Below, in pieces: positions 32,973 to 42,092 of a stretch of 57,378 nucleotides of DNA. Position 1 is the first letter of the stretch; each line of letters starts with the position of its first letter. The DNA is from Cyclobacteriaceae bacterium (GTDB lineage Bacteria; Bacteroidota; Bacteroidia; Cytophagales; Cyclobacteriaceae). The notes beneath the pieces are model-generated. The model had not been told where the DNA came from, ran no database searches, and saw only the letters and a list, made by a program, of their open reading frames with translations. Position numbers and translations under genes: made by a program. The stretch lies in the NCBI GenBank assembly GCA_947458475.1, contig CANGZP010000006.1:1-57378 (forward strand), written 5' to 3'.

Positions 32973-34813
32973 TTTCTATTGGAAATGGATTTATAAATAA
33001 AAGTGAACATTTCGATTGGAATATCTTTATAGTTTTCTTTAACAAGGTTTGGATTGACTTCATAAATAATCTTGTCGTCAAAATCTTCAGTATCTCCAAA
33101 AAGAGCTTTTGCAGTATTTGCCTTCTTCTCTTGAACTATTTTCTGTTCTTCTGCTTTTTTCCAGATATTATTATCACCTAGAACTTGTTGAATCTTTTCA
33201 TAGTTACCAAAAAAGTATTCCTCAAGCAATGGTAAGATTTTGTTTCTAAATACAGCACATAAATCATTTTTTGTTTTAATATCAAGGAAATATGAATGAC
33301 CCAATAAATGGTCTTTATCTAGCAGAAATTCTATTCTACTATTCATAACTTGAAGTAAATTTTGTAAATTGATCCCATCAACATCTTCTGATAATAGAGT
33401 AGAATCTGCAGTATATTCAAAAAAAGTAAATCTTCTACGTAATGCGGTATCAATTAAAGCAATTGATCGGTCTGCAGAATTCATTGTTCCAACAATGTAA
33501 ATATTTTTTGGAACTCCAAACATTTCATCACCGGCAGCTCCAGAGTAGGTGAGTTTTGTTCTTAATTCTTCATTTGCACCAATTCTTTTTGTGTCTTCAA
33601 TTAATGTGATTAACTCACCAAATATTTTTGAAATATTTCCACGATTAATCTCATCTATAATTAAAACGTAATTTTTATTAGAATTATCCTTTTCTTCAGT
33701 TTTTGGTTTGTAATGATCTGTTATATGTTTAGCAATAGCAGTTGTGTATGGTTTCCAATCTTCTAAAATTCCGCTTTCCATAAAATTTAGAATGACCTTT
33801 TTTGTAATTGTCATTTCTGTGGCAGCTGATGTTTGAGGAATTGCTACGCAGCTTCCGTTTGAGTTTATTTTTACAGAAAAAGGCTTATTCCTTATTAATG
33901 TTGTAAGCTCTAATTGGTTCCCTGATTCAATCACATCTGAGGTGAATGTACTAAAAATAGAATCAAAGTCTTTAATTGATTTTCTATCATTAGCTTTTAA
34001 ACATAATTTCTTAAAAATACCGTCTTCAATGTTGTATTCCACATTGATTCCATTTACACTTGGTTTTATACCTTCAACAAATTCCTCATAAGAATATGAC
34101 TGATGAAAGGTAACGAGCTGAATTTGTCCCTCTCTAACTAACTCATCAAATTCATCTTTAGCCGCTTTTCTGTTTGCTTTATTGGCTTTCTGTGAATCAA
34201 TTAATTCGTTCAAATCTTTGCCCGTTACGATTGAAAGAGCGTGATTTATAGCATTATGAGTTTTGCCTGTCCCAGGTGGACCATATAATATCTGGTTGAG
34301 AGGTAATTGTTTATTAGTTATTCTTATTTTTGTTGAAACTGACTCATATGATGTTTTTGAATTATGGATCTTTACATTAATTTGCTTTAGTCCAGGCCAA
34401 ATATCAGAGGCTAATTTTTTTAATTGAGACTCTTCATTAATGTAACATTTTTTAGGCAAATAATTTCCTGATGCATCCTTCCAAATATAGAAAACACCTT
34501 GAATTCCATATTCATTAATAACATCATTTGCTGAATTAGTGTAGGTAATTGAACTTTCATCGTTTTTCAAACAAACACCAATAACAACTTTTGGTCTTTT
34601 ATTGCTTTGAGTTCTAAATTGAACTTGTATTTGTTGTAACCTCACATTTGCATTTGCTGCTTTACTAATTGTTACAACATATATTTCATCAGGTGTTAGA
34701 TTGAATGCCTCTGCAATTATATTTCCTACTTCATTATATTTAGTCGTGCTGTTGCTTGATAAATCAGGAATTCTTGCTAATGCATCTGAAATTTGTTTTT
34801 TATAATTATTCAT
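32969..34813 (-). CDS. mcrB: McrB-like GTPase/AAA+ subunit (LlaJI-type R1)
   Basis: 614 residues. An N-terminal DNA-binding-type domain (about 1-160) is followed by the McrB AAA+ module: Walker A GPPGTGKT at 178-185, the QLVTFHQSYSYEEFVEGI block, Walker B VLIIDEINRGNISKIFGEL, and the McrB hallmark VGTMNSADRSIALIDTALRRRFTF. McrB uses GTP to translocate DNA and activates McrC. The N-terminal domain decides which DNA is bound; here it does not look like the methyl-flipping McrB domain, consistent with a type II-like system that senses unmodified sites. Overlaps both neighbours by 4 nt. Confidence 0.94.
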   Translation of the reverse strand: MNNYKKQISDALARIPDLSSNSTTKYNEVGNIIAEAFNLTPDEIYVVTISKAANANVRLQQIQVQFRTQSNKRPKVVIGVCLKNDESSITYTNSANDVINEYGIQGVFYIWKDASGNYLPKKCYINEESQLKKLASDIWPGLKQINVKIHNSKTSYESVSTKIRITNKQLPLNQILYGPPGTGKTHNAINHALSIVTGKDLNELIDSQKANKANRKAAKDEFDELVREGQIQLVTFHQSYSYEEFVEGIKPSVNGINVEYNIEDGIFKKLCLKANDRKSIKDFDSIFSTFTSDVIESGNQLELTTLIRNKPFSVKINSNGSCVAIPQTSAATEMTITKKVILNFMESGILEDWKPYTTAIAKHITDHYKPKTEEKDNSNKNYVLIIDEINRGNISKIFGELITLIEDTKRIGANEELRTKLTYSGAAGDEMFGVPKNIYIVGTMNSADRSIALIDTALRRRFTFFEYTADSTLLSEDVDGINLQNLLQVMNSRIEFLLDKDHLLGHSYFLDIKTKNDLCAVFRNKILPLLEEYFFGNYEKIQQVLGDNNIWKKAEEQKIVQEKKANTAKALFGDTEDFDDKIIYEVNPNLVKENYKDIPIEMFTFIYKSISNRN

Positions 34814-35988
34814 ACATTTTTAAGTATGGATTCATTCAAAAGTTGTTTTTGGAGTGCCTCTAAAAAACCAGAAGGAAATACTTTAGCTCCCTCTTTTGCT
34901 CTTGAAATATAGCCAGCTAACGCTCTATTTGAAAGCGGTTTTATTGGATGTTTAAGAAATTCTCCAATGGGTATATGATTATCGCTTAAAGGGTGTGTGG
35001 TTGTTTTTGCAACAAATCTTTTACCAGAGCCACCAAACCCTGCTGAGGGTACCGTTTTTAAATTAGACCACGATGTAAAATCAAAATTACTACAGTCAGG
35101 ATTTTTGTATAAATTAAGTCCTATCCATTCGGCAGCAGGCACAGAAACAGCGTTGCCAATCATTTTCCAACGAATGCCTTCCTTAATATTAGCTCCATTT
35201 TCATACACATTTGTCCAATTAACCGGAAAGCCTTGCAACCTCTCTGCATCGATTATGTTTGGTGTATATGCGATTTGGTTTATTGTATCAAAAATCGCAG
35301 GTGGAGATGGAATGCCAAGTGCAGACCCCCCTTTAATTGGAGGTATTGAATTATTTGCCCACCCAACACCGCGTTTTCCTTCAGTCCAATAAAAACCATA
35401 TTGGTGCCCAAGTTCCATATTAGTCATGGAATCATTAGCTAAATTGACTTGATTATCATTAAATAAAATATTTTCAGGGTTCACATCACCTTTGGAGCCC
35501 AATATAAATACTCTTAATCTACGCTGAGGCAGGCCAAAACCTCTTGTATCTACAAGTCTATAAGCCCATTTATATCCACAACTTTCAAATAAATCCAAAA
35601 CCTCAAATAATGCCTTTCCCTTATTAAGCCGCAAAAGATTATGTACGTTTTCTAGTAAAACAAGCTCAGGCTTGGATTTCTTGATTAACTGGAATAAATT
35701 AATGACTAACCCTGATCTATGACCCTCTAATCCTTTTCTTGTCCCAGCCAAACTAATATCTTGACATGGAAAACCTGCGGTTATTAAATCAACTTTTGGT
35801 AATGTTTTTAATGTTAATATATCCTCATGCCTTTCAATACCAGGAAAATGTTTATTTAAAACCATGTTGGCGTATTTATCTATCTCGCACATAAAAGTTG
35901 TTTTATGACCACACTTTTCCATGCCAAGTTCAATTCCTCCTATACCTGAAAAGATAGAAGCTATTTTTAAATTTCTTTTTGTTTGCAT
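34810..35988 (-). CDS. DNA cytosine-5 methyltransferase (second methylase of LlaJI-like operon)
   Basis: 392 residues. C5-methylase motifs in order: FSGIGGIELG (I), the catalytic GFPCQDISLAG with Cys75 (IV), LLENV (VI), GLPQRRLRVFILG (VIII) and a C-terminal IGNAVSVPAAEWIG (X). The target-recognition region lies between VIII and X. In LlaJI two methylases each modify one strand of an asymmetric site; a second C5 enzyme directly upstream fits that model. It overlaps the start of McrB by 4 nt and shares one base with the stop/start of the first methylase. Confidence 0.95.
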   Translation of the reverse strand: MQTKRNLKIASIFSGIGGIELGMEKCGHKTTFMCEIDKYANMVLNKHFPGIERHEDILTLKTLPKVDLITAGFPCQDISLAGTRKGLEGHRSGLVINLFQLIKKSKPELVLLENVHNLLRLNKGKALFEVLDLFESCGYKWAYRLVDTRGFGLPQRRLRVFILGSKGDVNPENILFNDNQVNLANDSMTNMELGHQYGFYWTEGKRGVGWANNSIPPIKGGSALGIPSPPAIFDTINQIAYTPNIIDAERLQGFPVNWTNVYENGANIKEGIRWKMIGNAVSVPAAEWIGLNLYKNPDCSNFDFTSWSNLKTVPSAGFGGSGKRFVAKTTTHPLSDNHIPIGEFLKHPIKPLSNRALAGYISRAKEGAKVFPSGFLEALQKQLLNESILKNV

Positions 35989-37469
35989 TATTTTAGAAGG
36001 TGCATAGTGAGTATATAGCCAAGTTTTGGAGGTACAGCATTACCAATTACAGTTTGTATTAAAACTCGGTTATTTGAATTAAAGTTGTAAAAGTCAGGAA
36101 AAAATTGGATGCGTGCTGCCTCATGTGGTGTAATTGTTCTTCTTTTTGTGGGATGAATAAATCTACCACGGCCTGGTGTTCCAAAACCTGTTGTTATTGT
36201 TGGAGCATATTTATCCATTCTTAGCCTACCATATACTGAATTATAAGAGTGCTTTTTTAGTCTATGACAATCTGGCCTCTCAGAGTTGGGAAGGTCGTAT
36301 ATTTGATTGTCAAACAAATAGCCTATTCTCTTTATATTTTCTTCACTGTATTTTGGAGAGGTGTCAAATACTATATCTTCAGTATTTATATTTTCTAAAT
36401 CAGAAATAGACCAAAAAAGGTTCCTAGGATTTACTCTAAAATCTTCTACACATTGATGAACATTTGGTTCTATTTCTAGCGAACCCAATGTTATACTACG
36501 TTTTCTATTTTGAGGCACCCCTATATCAAGACAATTAACTACGCCAGTAGATATTTTGTAACCTAAGTTTTTTAATATTTGCCATGTTCTTTGAGCCACT
36601 TGTCCTTTATCATGTAGAACCCCAGGTACATTTTCAATAATTACATTTTTTGGTCTTATCACTTCACAGAATCTAGCCATTTTTAGGTATAATTCATTTT
36701 TTGGATCTTCTCTCCTTGTGTGATTATTTAAATCTGAATTACCTTGGCAAGGCGGACCGCCGATTAATAAATCAATTTTACCTAATTTTTTTTTTATTTT
36801 TTCTTCATTGTTGCTGAGAGGCATTCCACAGGCGCCATCAAAAAGATCTTCGATTGGTACGGCTAAAGTTTCTGCTTTTGGAAAATTAATCTTGTATATC
36901 TGTAATATTTTGTCATCTATATCATTTGCAAGCACAGTTTGATGAACTAGTCCAAGAGCTCTGCAGGCTTCTTCTGCCCCAACTGATAATCCTCCACAAC
37001 CTGCAAACAGATCGACGACTTTAACAACACCTCTTTCAAAAAGTCGTTCTGGTTGTTTTTTGCTTAATAACCAACTTCTATCAAACATGTCGGCAATTTC
37101 CTCATTACCTTTTCTGTCAATCAACCTCATTTTTGATTCAATTTCTTCGCCATGTCGTGTAAAGACTGTTCTAATTATTTGCTTATTCTTTATGCTGTAT
37201 TTTTCTGTTAATTCTTTAGTACTTGTATTTATTTGTGAGCTATTTCCAACAAATATTTCTTTAACTTTTGCATTCATGTTTTTTGATGATTGAATTAAAT
37301 CTTTAATATCCACGTCAAGAAGATTAGCTATTTGATTGAGTATTTCTAGCCTTGGCTGTTGCCTATTTTGAACATAACTATTCACCATATTGTAACTCTT
37401 TCCCAATTTCTCTGCCAGCCAAACTTGCTTAATCCCCTTTCTTTCAAGCACTTCCTTAATCCTATTCAT
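35988..37469 (-). CDS. XRE-type helix-turn-helix fused to a DNA cytosine-5 methyltransferase (first methylase)
   Basis: 493 residues. The first 60 are a Cro/CI-type HTH (KQVWLAEKLGKSYNMVNSYVQNRQQPRLEILNQIANLLDVDI). A linker follows, then a full C5-methylase: FAGCGG (155-160), GGPPCQGNS with Cys241, IIENVPG, GVPQNRKRSITLGSL and a C-terminal VIGNAVPPKLGY. Methylases with an HTH often repress their own operon until the host is methylated; M1 of LlaJI does so. Candidate operators lie at 37519-37533 upstream. First gene of the operon. Confidence 0.95.
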   Translation of the reverse strand: MNRIKEVLERKGIKQVWLAEKLGKSYNMVNSYVQNRQQPRLEILNQIANLLDVDIKDLIQSSKNMNAKVKEIFVGNSSQINTSTKELTEKYSIKNKQIIRTVFTRHGEEIESKMRLIDRKGNEEIADMFDRSWLLSKKQPERLFERGVVKVVDLFAGCGGLSVGAEEACRALGLVHQTVLANDIDDKILQIYKINFPKAETLAVPIEDLFDGACGMPLSNNEEKIKKKLGKIDLLIGGPPCQGNSDLNNHTRREDPKNELYLKMARFCEVIRPKNVIIENVPGVLHDKGQVAQRTWQILKNLGYKISTGVVNCLDIGVPQNRKRSITLGSLEIEPNVHQCVEDFRVNPRNLFWSISDLENINTEDIVFDTSPKYSEENIKRIGYLFDNQIYDLPNSERPDCHRLKKHSYNSVYGRLRMDKYAPTITTGFGTPGRGRFIHPTKRRTITPHEAARIQFFPDFYNFNSNNRVLIQTVIGNAVPPKLGYILTMHLLK

Positions 37470-37518
37470 TTTCCGGTCATTTCTATTCTTGAATATAGCG
37501 TTTTTTTGTTTAAAAAAT

Positions 37519-37630
37519 TCTCAAAATATGAGATAAAAATAGATTATCATGATTTATTTTCGGATTTTTATAATTATAACTAGCTGATATTCATTTTTTT
37601 AATTAAAAATAATTTAATAATAGTATCAGC
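37519..37630 (-). promoter_or_regulatory. Candidate promoter/operator of the restriction-modification operon
   Basis: TCTCA-AAATA-TGAGA (37519-37533) is a 5-bp inverted repeat 50 nt before the first start codon. On the minus strand it overlaps TATTTTG, close to the -7 pattern TAnnTTTG. Farther upstream GCTGATA (37583-37589) and TATCAGC (37624-37630) form a 7-bp inverted repeat with a 34-nt spacer. The HTH of the first methylase would be the natural binder. Confidence 0.4.
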
Positions 37631-37816
37631 GACTTGTAAAAGGCAGAGAGGTATATTTTTTTTTGCAATGTCTTAATTAAATAAATTGTTAAATGCCCAA
37701 AATCTATTCCTAAAAGTAAGTAATTACTAATTGATGACTTGAACTAATTGGGTTCCTAATAGATCAAATTACGACAGCTTGTGTCAAAAAAATAAAATTT
37801 ACGGATATGGTATACC

Positions 37817-38086
37817 TTATTCATCCAGAAGTTCGAAAAAAAGATAGTTATGGGCCTTTAGTTTGTAACCACTTTTCATCTCTACAGCCGTAAAGATTTC
37901 ATCCATAAGAATAGTTAATGGCAATCGGGTCTCACTGATTTCAGAAAAATAGGATTCGAATGAATCCTTCAACTTCAGGAAAACCTCGTTATCATTTATC
38001 TCTTCGACTGATACAACCTTAATCCCATTGGATGCCTTGAGAGAACTTATAATCTCCGCGTACTTACTCAACAATTGATTTGACAT
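37817..38086 (-). CDS. Small hypothetical protein
   Basis: 89 residues from ATG 38086 (MSNQLLSKYAEIISSLKAS). The in-frame ATG at 38104 lies inside a strong ribosome site (AAGGAGG, six bases before the chosen start), which decides for 38086. The protein looks like a small alpha/beta protein: GIKVVSVEEINDNEVFLKLKDSFESYFSEISE, then TRLPLTILMDEIFTAVEMKSG. Unknown. It lies between the restriction-modification operon and a lipoprotein gene; its link to either is uncertain. Confidence 0.62.
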   Translation of the reverse strand: MSNQLLSKYAEIISSLKASNGIKVVSVEEINDNEVFLKLKDSFESYFSEISETRLPLTILMDEIFTAVEMKSGYKLKAHNYLFFELLDE

Positions 38087-38190
38087 GTGAACCTCCTTTT
38101 TCATAAGTATAAAGGCAGATTCAAAAAAAGTAAAGAGGGAGGTTAGAAGGAAAAACTATTCAATTGAGGATTTTTTTAATTTTCTAAATT

Positions 38191-38691
38191 CTATTCTACA
38201 CTTTCAAACACATTGTAATATACAAATTCCCAGAGTTCTCCCGAGCTACCCACACAGCCATTCAGTGTGTTCAGGCTATCGTACTTGCCTGCGAGTTGAT
38301 GATAGTAGGTAGTTTTGTTTTGGGGATCTTTCTCCGCTAAGCCCAGCAGCGCATAATAGCGCACATTGGGTGATGGGTGTCGTAGGAGTAGGGTCAGCTC
38401 CTCCAAACTACCCTGTTGCTGCAGCGCTTCGTAGGCTTGGTACACCTCTGAAAAGCTTCCTGAAAAACCGATTGTCTGGCTTTCAACTTGTTCCTGCATC
38501 GCTAAGTAGTGAGTTAACTTATTCAACTGCTGGTTTCCGAGGAACTTGACGTCGGGCTTTGTTCCGTCGATGACCACCAAAGGTTTGCAAGTATGAGGGT
38601 ACCTCAGGTGACAGGGAATATCGGGCCGTACTTCTTTCGCTTGCTGGCACGAAGAGAGAATAATAAGTAGAAAAAAGAGAGATCGATGCAT
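38191..38691 (-). CDS. Predicted lipoprotein with a HEAT-like helical repeat
   Basis: 166 residues; signal MHRSLFFLLIILSSC gives lipidated Cys15. The mature part contains EELTLLLRHPSPNVRYYALLGLAEKDP, a HEAT-repeat-like pair of helices, plus conserved-looking Cys and His residues at CHLRYPHTC. It is divergent from the next gene and more GC-rich than the R-M operon. Function unknown. Confidence 0.75.
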   Translation of the reverse strand: MHRSLFFLLIILSSCQQAKEVRPDIPCHLRYPHTCKPLVVIDGTKPDVKFLGNQQLNKLTHYLAMQEQVESQTIGFSGSFSEVYQAYEALQQQGSLEELTLLLRHPSPNVRYYALLGLAEKDPQNKTTYYHQLAGKYDSLNTLNGCVGSSGELWEFVYYNVFESVE

Positions 38692-38826
38692 ATCCTTCCA
38701 ACGGAATTTGCGCCAACTTATTTTAATCTATTCGCTACATTATGGGAGACCGCCGGCTAAAAAAAGTAATTTTTGGGAAACAATAATAAATCATTTTCCC
38801 TCGCGTTCTTTCTTTTTTACTTGCCC

Positions 38827-39939
38827 ATGCTCACCCATTTAGATCGGATTTTGGATTGTTTTGCCCGTATGGATCGTACTGGCCTGGAGGATCTATTGTC
38901 TCCAGATTTTACCTATTACGAGGTATCCAAGGACAACTTTCTAGATCGTCTGGAGGACTTTTGGAAGGACTGGCGCAAAAAAGAATCGTATTTCGATACA
39001 CTTGAGGTAATCCCTGGTTCCTGCTGCAATAAAGCCTGCCAAAACCACTTAGGGAAAACAGCCTACCAGTTCCGCTCCCCCGATGGCAAAAGCCTGGACC
39101 TTCGCTTTGTGCTTGAGCAGGATGTGCAGGGAAACTTTATCGTCAAAGACATCTATCCCTGTCATGACTTGCTAACTTTCGAGCGGATTGAAGGGCCGAA
39201 CAGCCAGCTAACCTTCTGGGTCTACGAGGAGGACAAGCGCGGAACGGAGCTCCCGGAAAACTATCCCATCCTGCTCCACCAAGCGCAAGAGGGGTTGGCC
39301 AACTGGAAAGAACTGATGGCCCAGGGACCGGTCCACGTTTCCCAACTCCATGACTGGCTGCGTCGCTACGAGATGACCTACCAAGACTGCGGGGAGTGGA
39401 TCGACCTTGGCGAGATCGTCTGGAGATGGGATGCCTTTCTCCGAACTTACCATGACGTGGAACTCTTTGTCTCCTTTGTGGAAGAATTTGAGGCCGACCT
39501 GATCTGCTTCCAAGTGGGGGATTACGTAGCCCTAACCGAGGAGCAACTGCTGTCCCTGATCTTGGATATCGAGCGGCGGATGGAGCTCCGCTACACGGTG
39601 ATACATGGCACGGATTTTGACATCATCTTACAAGAGAGTCGCGGAGAGATTCGCGTCAATTGCCGCACCTCGTTTTCCCTAGATTTTATCTTATTAACTG
39701 CCATTAAAGCTTTTCGAGGCTGGTTTCAACAGGAGCGTGCCAAACTGCTAGTCCAGTATTTTGCCCTGACAGCCGCTGAGCGAGATTCCTTTTTGGAGAC
39801 GGCTGACAATCCTTTTCAGCTGTACCAGGTAGGTACAATGCTTTCTTTTCATATCCAAACCCGAGAGCGCTTTCGCAAGCAAGGAGTTTTTATCCCTTTT
39901 CGGCTGGGATCTCATCTTTCACATCATTTACTCGAGTAA
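38827..39939 (+). CDS. Hypothetical protein with N-terminal NTF2/SnoaL-like domain
   Basis: 370 residues from ATG 38827 (MLTHLDRILDCFARMD); an upstream in-frame ATG at 38773 adds a short hydrophobic extension that is not signal-like. Residues 1-120 resemble an NTF2/SnoaL fold (FARMDRTGLEDLLSPDFTYYEVS, TAYQFRSPDGKSLDLRFVLEQD). The remaining 250 residues are acidic and helical with several Trp (WIDLGEIVWRWDAFLRTYHDVELFVSF) and have no family I recognise. It lies ahead of a vWA gene with a 139-nt gap; a joint role is possible but not shown. Confidence 0.68.
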   Translation: MLTHLDRILDCFARMDRTGLEDLLSPDFTYYEVSKDNFLDRLEDFWKDWRKKESYFDTLEVIPGSCCNKACQNHLGKTAYQFRSPDGKSLDLRFVLEQDVQGNFIVKDIYPCHDLLTFERIEGPNSQLTFWVYEEDKRGTELPENYPILLHQAQEGLANWKELMAQGPVHVSQLHDWLRRYEMTYQDCGEWIDLGEIVWRWDAFLRTYHDVELFVSFVEEFEADLICFQVGDYVALTEEQLLSLILDIERRMELRYTVIHGTDFDIILQESRGEIRVNCRTSFSLDFILLTAIKAFRGWFQQERAKLLVQYFALTAAERDSFLETADNPFQLYQVGTMLSFHIQTRERFRKQGVFIPFRLGSHLSHHLLE

Positions 39940-40078
39940 ACTCGTTTACCGATAGTTTTCCTTTTTTGGGGTATTCAGCTGGGTACTCCAACGCATAGTG
40001 CCCATTATTTTTACGATTACCCTCTTTTTTACGCGTACCTAATCAATTTTCTAACCCTTTTTTCAAAACCCAAGACCC

Positions 40079-40750
40079 ATGACAAACACCCTGAATCCCG
40101 CCTCCGCTGAAGCCATCCAGCCTAAGAAAAAAACTACCTATTACCACCTGGTTCTTGACCGAAGCGGAAGCATGGACTCCTGCTGGCTGGAAGCCAGACA
40201 GGTCATCGACAACCAGCTCCGCGACCTGAAGCGCATCCAAGAGGAGAATACCAACTCATCCCTGATTTTTTCCTACTGTGGATTCAATCAAGTGCTACGA
40301 TTTGGAGAAAGCTTGATGCCCATGGATCAGGCTAGCATCAACTGGGAACTAATCTATCCCGATGGGATGACGTCGCTCAACGATGCGATTGGGGAGAGTA
40401 TTCACTACCTGAACCAAAAGGCAGGTGCTGCCCTAAGTGATGCGGATGCCGATGTGGTCATGCTGATTCTGACAGATGGATTAGAGAATTCATCCAAGCA
40501 GTATTCTCCTACGGCTATCAAAACCTTAATGGAAACCTGCGAGCGAAGTGGCAAGTGGAACTTCCTTTTTCTAGGAGCAGGATTGGAAGTGACCGAAGTG
40601 ACGAATGCCTATGCCCGAGGCGATAGAAATGCCATGAGCTTTAGCAAAGATAATTTTGCAGCTTCTTTCAAAGAGGTCAACAAGGAGCTGGAGGACTATG
40701 TGAAGCAGAAGGAGCAAAACATCAAAAAATCTAAATTCTTTAAAGATTAA
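40079..40750 (+). CDS. von Willebrand factor A (vWA) domain protein
   Basis: 223 residues, almost all one vWA domain. The metal-ion site is complete: DRSGSM (Asp-x-Ser-x-Ser) at the first strand, Thr in GMTSLNDAIGES, and Asp in ILTDGLENSS. No signal peptide or membrane helix, so it is cytoplasmic. A Lys-rich coiled tail follows (NKELEDYVKQKEQNIKKSKFF). Cytoplasmic vWA proteins work as metal-dependent protein-binding adaptors, often with AAA+ ATPases or kinases, or in phage-defence sets (TerY-type), but none of those partners is here. The neighbours are uncharacterised. Confidence 0.88.
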   Translation: MTNTLNPASAEAIQPKKKTTYYHLVLDRSGSMDSCWLEARQVIDNQLRDLKRIQEENTNSSLIFSYCGFNQVLRFGESLMPMDQASINWELIYPDGMTSLNDAIGESIHYLNQKAGAALSDADADVVMLILTDGLENSSKQYSPTAIKTLMETCERSGKWNFLFLGAGLEVTEVTNAYARGDRNAMSFSKDNFAASFKEVNKELEDYVKQKEQNIKKSKFFKD

Positions 40751-40763
40751 ACTCAGCAACCAC

Positions 40764-41663
40764 ATGAGCAGCAGGTTTAATTCATTGTACAAAGGCGCAG
40801 TACTCGCCTTTGTACTTTTCTTCACAAGTTGGAATGCCGAGGCATCTTGTTTCTCAAGACAACAGTTGTACCGCATGCAAACCTCCTCTTTGGAGGACAT
40901 TCAAACCTTTTTTAAGGCGGAAGGATGGGCGTTGGCAGAACCAAGCTCGGTTGCCGAAGGTACTTCGGGCTTTGGATTCAAGAAGTCAGTATTCACAAAG
41001 AATGGGAACGAGAGAGTGGTTGTGTATACTTCTAGAACTGATGGAAACATCATTCAGTTGAAAGTATCGGATGCCTGCTTTCAAACTATTTCGGGTACCG
41101 AGTTTGGACAGTTCAGTCGGAAGTTGAGCATCGAACAGGACAAGGTCATCAAGGAGTACCGAAATGAAAACCAAATTCTTCAGCTTGTGGAGTATGCTGG
41201 CACTGAGGTATCAAACTCGGAAATCTTGATTTTTAACGAAACTCTGAAAAGTCAAGTGAAGGGATTAGGCCAACTATTCAGTAGTACATCGAGCATTGTT
41301 CGGATGCAAACGTCCAATCCAAGTTCCAATGGTAACGGTTCCCCGAATGAAGTGTACGATATGGTGGAAACATTACCAATTCCTGATGACGGGATGGCGG
41401 GTTGGAGTAACTACTTGTCTGCCAACTTGGGGTATCCAACTACTGCGAGACGGAAGGGTATAGAAGGCACGGTTATTGTCGCATTCATAGTGAATACCGA
41501 TGGAACTGTTTCTGATTTTGAACTTTTGAGAGGGATTGGGGGAGGATGTGACGAAGAAGCGATCCGCATTGTAAAAAACTCTCCCAAGTGGACCCCTGGA
41601 ATGCAGGATGGCAAGGCTGTTCGTACGCGTATGAGGCTACCCATTAATTTTACACTAGAATGA
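40764..41663 (+). CDS. Secreted protein with C-terminal TonB (energy-transducer) domain
   Basis: 299 residues. A signal peptide ends around AEA-SCF (residue 27). A central segment is unknown. The C-terminal 100 residues form a TonB_C domain: LSANLGYPTTARRKGIEGTVIVAFIVNTDGTVSDFELLRGIGGGCDEEAIRIVKNSPKWTPGMQDGKAVRTRMRLPINFTL. There is no membrane anchor before the domain, so unlike true TonB it may be a soluble periplasmic protein. The gene begins 13 nt after the vWA gene and is probably in the same operon. Confidence 0.88.
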   Translation: MSSRFNSLYKGAVLAFVLFFTSWNAEASCFSRQQLYRMQTSSLEDIQTFFKAEGWALAEPSSVAEGTSGFGFKKSVFTKNGNERVVVYTSRTDGNIIQLKVSDACFQTISGTEFGQFSRKLSIEQDKVIKEYRNENQILQLVEYAGTEVSNSEILIFNETLKSQVKGLGQLFSSTSSIVRMQTSNPSSNGNGSPNEVYDMVETLPIPDDGMAGWSNYLSANLGYPTTARRKGIEGTVIVAFIVNTDGTVSDFELLRGIGGGCDEEAIRIVKNSPKWTPGMQDGKAVRTRMRLPINFTLE

Positions 41664-41717
41664 TTCCCTTAAATAAGTAAAACATTTGGTAGCCAATTGA
41701 AACTAGTTGATTGAATT

Positions 41718-42062
41718 ATGTTGCTGATTTACGAAATTTCTCTACTTATCCTTGTCCTCTTTTTGGGGATAGCCCCTCATGTGCTTTGGATACGATGGAT
41801 CATTCATGCGTTTCGAAAGCGGTATGCGATAGGTCGGGTGATTTCCTTACTGAGTTACCTCCTCTTTCTTGTTCCTTTTTGGGTCTTGCTTAATGGGGGG
41901 AATAGATATTATGGGCGTAGTGCTGCCGCGGAGGAAGTTGAAGTGTATATTCTAATCGGGATGGCTTTGCTTTCCATTCTCCTTCCAATAGGCTATTTCT
42001 TTGGCCGCTGGATCTATTCCAACTATTGGAAAAAACCAGGAAACCAAGTTAAATTCGATTGA
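41718..42062 (+). CDS. Small membrane protein, three helices
   Basis: 114 residues with hydrophobic segments at about 4-25, 40-58 and 76-96, ending in a Lys-rich tail (KKPGNQVKFD). No motif recognised. It follows the TonB_C gene by 54 nt on the same strand. Confidence 0.65.
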   Translation: MLLIYEISLLILVLFLGIAPHVLWIRWIIHAFRKRYAIGRVISLLSYLLFLVPFWVLLNGGNRYYGRSAAAEEVEVYILIGMALLSILLPIGYFFGRWIYSNYWKKPGNQVKFD

Positions 42063-42092
42063 GCTACCGAATGACTAGATGGATATTAAATC

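Noticed and set aside
40079-40750. TerY-P type defence system
   Set aside because: The vWA protein alone resembles TerY in size, but no phosphatase or kinase partner of that system is next to it.
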